Shown here: in pieces, positions 60,464 through 64,000 of the stretch
Layout of the letters: every line of letters starts with the position of its first letter
How positions within the stretch are numbered: the stretch's first letter is position 1
Origin: Teratosphaeria epicoccoides
Lineage: Eukaryota > Ascomycota > Dothideomycetes > Mycosphaerellales > Teratosphaeriaceae
Reading direction: 5' to 3'
Length of the DNA: 64,000 bases
Assembly (NCBI GenBank): GCA_021401465.1
Contig: JADDMT010000112.1
Span: 1 to 64,000 of the forward strand
Translations under genes and position numbers: made by a program
Notes under the pieces: model-generated
Database searches by the model: none
What the model was told of the DNA's origin: nothing
Seen by the model: the letters and a program-made list of their open reading frames with translations, nothing else

Positions 60464-63092
60464 ATGACGCCGCCGTCTCGCACGGCGAGCTCGCAGTCAC
60501 ATCACCGCCAGCAGGGAGCTCTTAAACGGAAACGCCCGAGTCAGAGCCCCAAGCAGGAAATAGACAAGCAGCAGACTGTCCGTAGCGAGATGTACAGCTT
60601 CAGCTCCAAATCGCCCTCACAGAATGGTGTCATCGATCTGACTGCCGGATCATCGCCTCCACCACCGCAAGCACGACGAGCGAATGGGCGACTCAACCCG
60701 CACACTGGCGCAAAGAAGCTGGTGGTAAAGAACTTACGCACCAACACCCAGTGGGACAGCAAGGCGTACCTGGAGAAGGTGTGGGGTCACGTGGACGCTG
60801 CACTGGCGGTCATCTTCAAAGACGGCCAGGATGGCTTCAGCAAGGAAGAGCTGTACCGAGGCGTGGAGAATGTGTGCAGACAAGGTGGTGCATCGACCTT
60901 GTTCTCCCGTCTGGAAGGGAGATGTCGACAGCACGTGGAGCACGACGTGCGAGATCGCTTGTTGGAGAAGGTCGGCTCCGACAGCGCGGACATACTGAGC
61001 GCGGTGTTGGCTGAGTGGGCGAGATGGAAGGAGCAGATGGTGACGATACGAGCCATCTTCTTCTTTCTCGATCGATCGTACTTACTCGCGTCCGGTAAGC
61101 CTACACTGGCTGAGCTGACGCCTCAGCTCTTTCGGAACATCGTTTGGAACCACGACAGCTTGCAGTCGAAGGTGGTTGATGGGGCTTGTGACTTGGTGGC
61201 GGCAGATCGAACGGGCAAGCAGGAGCTCAACTCCCATCTCTTCCGCCAAGCAGTGGATATGTTTCACGAGCTGCAGGTGTATTCGTCCGCCTTCGAGCCA
61301 CTCTTTCTTGGCACGACGCAGACCTACATCGCGACCTGGTCGGACGATCTTATCGTTGAGAAGACCATCCCAGAATATGTCAAGATGGCAGAGGACTTTA
61401 TTGCGGGGGAAATGCGCCGATGCGACGACTTTGCCCTGGACCCAAGCACCCGGCGAGACCTGCTGGCTTTACTGGAGGATATTTTCGTGGCGAAGAAGGA
61501 GATCGTTCTGACCGAATATGAAGCCCTTGCCAAGCTTTTGGACGAGGGTGCCCTCTCCGATTTGACGGCGCTGTACTCTTTGCTCGACAGGCGCCGATTG
61601 GGCGCCAAACTACGACCTGCTTTTGACAAGTGGGTCGACGAGACTGGTACAGCCGTCGTCTTCTCTAAAGACGAAGAGAACATGATCGTGCACCTACTCG
61701 CTCTGAAGAGGCGGCTCGATCTCACTTGGCGGTCCGCTTTTCAACGTGACGAGACTCTTGGTCATGGTCTTCGCGAGAGCTTCGAGACATTCATGAATAA
61801 GACGAAGAAAGGCGACGCTACTTGGGGCACCGATAACACCAAGGTTGGCGAGATGATCGCCAAATATGTCGATCAGCTTCTGCGTGGCGGTGCGAAAGCT
61901 ATCCCAGATGTCTTGACGGCAAGACGGTCATCAAGCATCACTGCGCCACCCCAAGGCGTGCCTCTACCGACTGCGGAGGATGCCGTTGAAAACAACGAGC
62001 ACGATGATGTAGACGAAGATGCGGAGGTCAATAATCAACTTGATCAGGTTCTCGACCTCTTCCGCTTCGTTCATGGCAAAGCTGTCTTTGAAGCTTTTTA
62101 CAAGAAAGACCTTGCTCGTCGCCTCCTCATGGGTCGGTCGGCTTCTGCCGATGCTGAGCGTAGTATGCTCGCGCGATTGAAGACCGAGTGCGGCAGCGGC
62201 TTCACACAGAACTTGGAGCAGATGTTCAAGGATGTCGAGCTCGCTCGTGAGGAGATGCAGTCCTACAAACAACGCCTGGAAGACCGTCTCGGGTACGAAA
62301 AGGGCAAGTCGGTGGATCTGTCGGTCAACATCCTGTCAGCTGCTGCATGGCCCACATATCCGGATGTACCGGTTGTGATCCCTGCCAACATCAAGAAGGC
62401 GATCGATGACTTTGAGATGCACTACAGATCGAAGCACAGCGGCCGGAAGCTCGATTGGAAGCATGCTTTGGCACATTGTCAAATGAAGGCAGTGTTCCCA
62501 AAAGGAGCCAAGGAGCTAGTGGTGTCAAGCTTTCAGGCTGTGGTGCTGCTTTTGTTCAATGGACGAGGCGTCGATGAACATATTCCATACTCGCATGTCC
62601 TGAGCGAGACTGGGCTACGTAAGTTGTGATCGCCAGGAATCTCATCGCCACTGCTGACACAATCCTACAGCCGAAGCGGAAGTCAAACGTACACTCCAAT
62701 CCCTCGCCTGCGCCAAGCTCCGTCCACTCATCAAGCACCCGAAGGGCCGAGAAATTGACGAGACGGACACCTTCACTGTGAACGCCAACTTCGAGCACCC
62801 GAAGTACCGCGTCAAGATCAACCAGGTGCAGCTCAAGGAGACGAAGGAGGAGAACAAGGAGACGCATATCCGCGTGGCGGAGGACCGGAATTTTGAGTGT
62901 CAGGCGGCGATTGTGCGGGTGCTGAAGAGTCGGAAGACGATTAGCCATCAGGAGTTGGTGAGTGAGACGATCAAGGCGACCATGAGTCGGGGTGTTTTGG
63001 CGGTGGGGGATATTAAGAAGAATATCGATCGGTTGATTGAGAAGGATTATATGGAGAGGGAGGAGGGGAATATGTATAGCTATGTGGCATAG
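60464..63092 (+). CDS. cul4: cullin-4 (scaffold of CRL4 ubiquitin ligase)
   Basis: Two exons (60464-62618, 62671-63092) flank a 52-bp intron (CTAC|GTAAGT...CTACAG) and encode 858 residues. A basic disordered N-terminus (LKRKRPSQSPK) precedes KKLVVKNLRTNTQWDSKAYL, a Cul4-type DDB1-binding start. The cullin repeats follow (FFFLDRSYLL; LFRFVHGKAVFEAFYKKDLA; RRLLMGRSASADAERSML). The cullin homology region includes LKTECGSGFTQNLEQMFKDV. The second exon holds the winged-helix and neddylation region: CQAAIVRVLKSRKTISHQEL, where the Lys of VLKSRK is the expected NEDD8 site, and DYMEREEGNMYSYVA at the end. Neurospora CUL4 works with DDB1 in heterochromatin formation. The N-terminal and YxA C-terminal signatures favour Cul4 over Cul1 and Cul3. 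Confidence 0.92.
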
Positions 63093-63792
63093 CGGCCCGA
63101 TGGTGGGATTGGGTAGGATGAGGTGAGGTGAGGTGACGTGATGGGCGCTCCTAGTGCTGACAGAGTTGAGCTCGTGGACATCATTTAATCGCACATGGCA
63201 GCACGACTCAAGGAGGAATGCACGAGTCAAGATCTTGGAATCCCAGCCCCGTGTCTTCTTTGTGAGCGCACGCGACTGGTAAGAGAAAGAGTCTCCCACG
63301 TGTGCGCTTCCGAAGAGTCAGAGCTGTTTCCGCGACCTAAAACTAGAAAGAAGATTGCCCACTTGTTCGGCCGTGATGCAGCTTCTTATCGTATGAGCTG
63401 TCGTTGTCGCCAGGGTCGAAGGACCAGCGGCGTCGCGGTGGCAGTAGTTGTCGTTCGATGTTCCTCCAGCGCCTGCACACGGCACTGAGCATAGATGGTG
63501 CCAAGGTCTAGAGAATCCATGCTCGATCAGACTACTTCTCGCAACGCAGAATACGCGTGGCAACCTATATCAGTGCTCGGGAAGCTCGAAGGCGCGTCCA
63601 GCTACGCTCAATGGTCTCGCTCGTTGTGTGGAGAGAGCGTCAACATGCGCTGAGTTGTGCGCCTGGTTTATGCAATAGTACATTCAGGTTGCCACAAGCA
63701 GTGGCAAGGCGCTCCAACCATTCAGTGTTCATGAGGGTCGATGGCTCACTGCAAACTCCCAAACGCCAGGCCCTGCACTGAGAGCACGCTCA
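63093..63792. other. convergent 3' flanks of CUL4 and SNF7
   Basis: A 700-bp spacer between two stop codons. No open frame with protein features and no RNA gene was recognised. Confidence 0.45.
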
Positions 63793-64000
63793 TCACATAG
63801 CCATCTCGGCCTGAAGCTTCCGCAGCTCTTCTTCCTCGTCGTCTTCTTCCACCCGTTGCGCCTTGCCTTTGACTGCGGATCTGTCAGTATGCCTCATATC
63901 CGCTTTCTCAGACTTGAGCGACGACTCACTTTCTCCTGCTCCCACATTCGGCAGTCTTTGTATTTGGTCCGACACGGGAACCTGTCCACCGCGCAGCATC
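63793..64000 (-). CDS. snf7: ESCRT-III subunit Snf7/Vps32, C-terminal part (partial)
   Basis: Only the 3' end of this gene is inside the window; it continues beyond 64000. The frame gives MLRGGQVPVSDQIQRLPNVG and the acidic MIM1-like C-terminus EEDDEEEELRKLQAEMAM, the usual end of fungal Snf7. A 57-bp intron at 63873-63929 (GAAA|GTGAGT...TACTGACAGATCCGCAG) is likely. Its length is a multiple of three with no stop, so the frame reads through it, but removal deletes a Ser/Lys-rich stretch absent from relatives and leaves GAGEIKGKAQ. Snf7 polymerises on endosomal membranes in multivesicular-body formation and pH signalling. Confidence 0.8.
   Translation of the reverse strand, partial: MLRGGQVPVSDQIQRLPNVGAGESESSLKSEKADMRHTDRSAVKGKAQRVEEDDEEEELRKLQAEMAM

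Overview
The window is nuclear DNA of a filamentous ascomycete. The genes are split by short spliceosomal introns (about 45-140 bp, with GTRNGT donors, CTRAC-like branch sites and YAG acceptors), lie on both strands and are spaced mostly 0.2-2 kb apart. Marker genes are fungal: a white-collar-1 photoreceptor, a TOK-type two-pore K+ channel, Zn2Cys6 and DHHC proteins, and a MICOS subunit. Gene content and protein style suggest Dothideomycetes (Capnodiales/Mycosphaerellales-like), but this is an inference and the species is not identified. A 100-base assembly gap (N) lies at 34885-34984. No rRNA, CRISPR array or intact transposon was seen.

Layout. 0.1-15 kb: a small hypothetical gene, the endocytic adaptor SLA2 (-), ribosomal protein RPS4 (+), an SDR (-), a Gemin2/SIP1-like protein (+) and the DNA polymerase zeta catalytic subunit REV3 (-). 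15-23 kb: a 13-copy 20/23-bp minisatellite, a TOK-like K+ channel (+), 2.4 kb without a convincing gene, and a secreted Ser/Thr-rich protein (+). 23-34 kb: an ASH1-type SET methyltransferase (+), a splicing-factor-38B-like RS protein (-), the kinetochore protein Sos7 (+), a mitochondrial membrane protein (-), the V-ATPase assembly factor Vma22 (+) and a PHD-like protein (-). 34-45 kb: a C2H2 relic, an (AATCAACC)n array at the gap, a MICOS Mic26/27 gene (-) divergent from the intermediate peptidase OCT1 (+), a Zn2Cys6 regulator (+) convergent with a class II aldolase (-), and a dimeric alpha/beta-barrel protein (+). 45-64 kb: white collar-1 (+), a Ras-like GTPase (+), a small mitochondrial protein (-) divergent from the palmitoyltransferase ERF2 (+), the Fe-S factor CAF17/IBA57 (+), a decayed GH92 alpha-mannosidase, a tRNA-Asp (-) with two insertions, cullin-4 (+) and the 3' end of ESCRT-III SNF7 (-).

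Most genes are conserved housekeeping or regulatory genes rather than a pathway cluster. Several are mitochondrial (MICOS, OCT1, CAF17 and two small membrane proteins). Exon joins were made by hand from splice motifs, reading-frame continuity and remembered family sequence; start codons are the least certain part.

The most striking feature is the tRNA-Asp(GUC) gene at 60031-60171. It has a normal 16-nt anticodon intron plus a 53-nt insertion inside the T stem. The insertion begins GT, ends AG, and its exact removal restores a perfect T arm and a 72-nt tRNA. It is either a spliceosomal/introner-like intron in a Pol III gene or an insertion flanked by a 5-bp repeat that kills the gene. Other points of interest are a Ras-like GTPase with no CAAX box near ERF2, four forkhead-like 19-bp repeats in front of the kinetochore gene, and the decayed GH92 gene.
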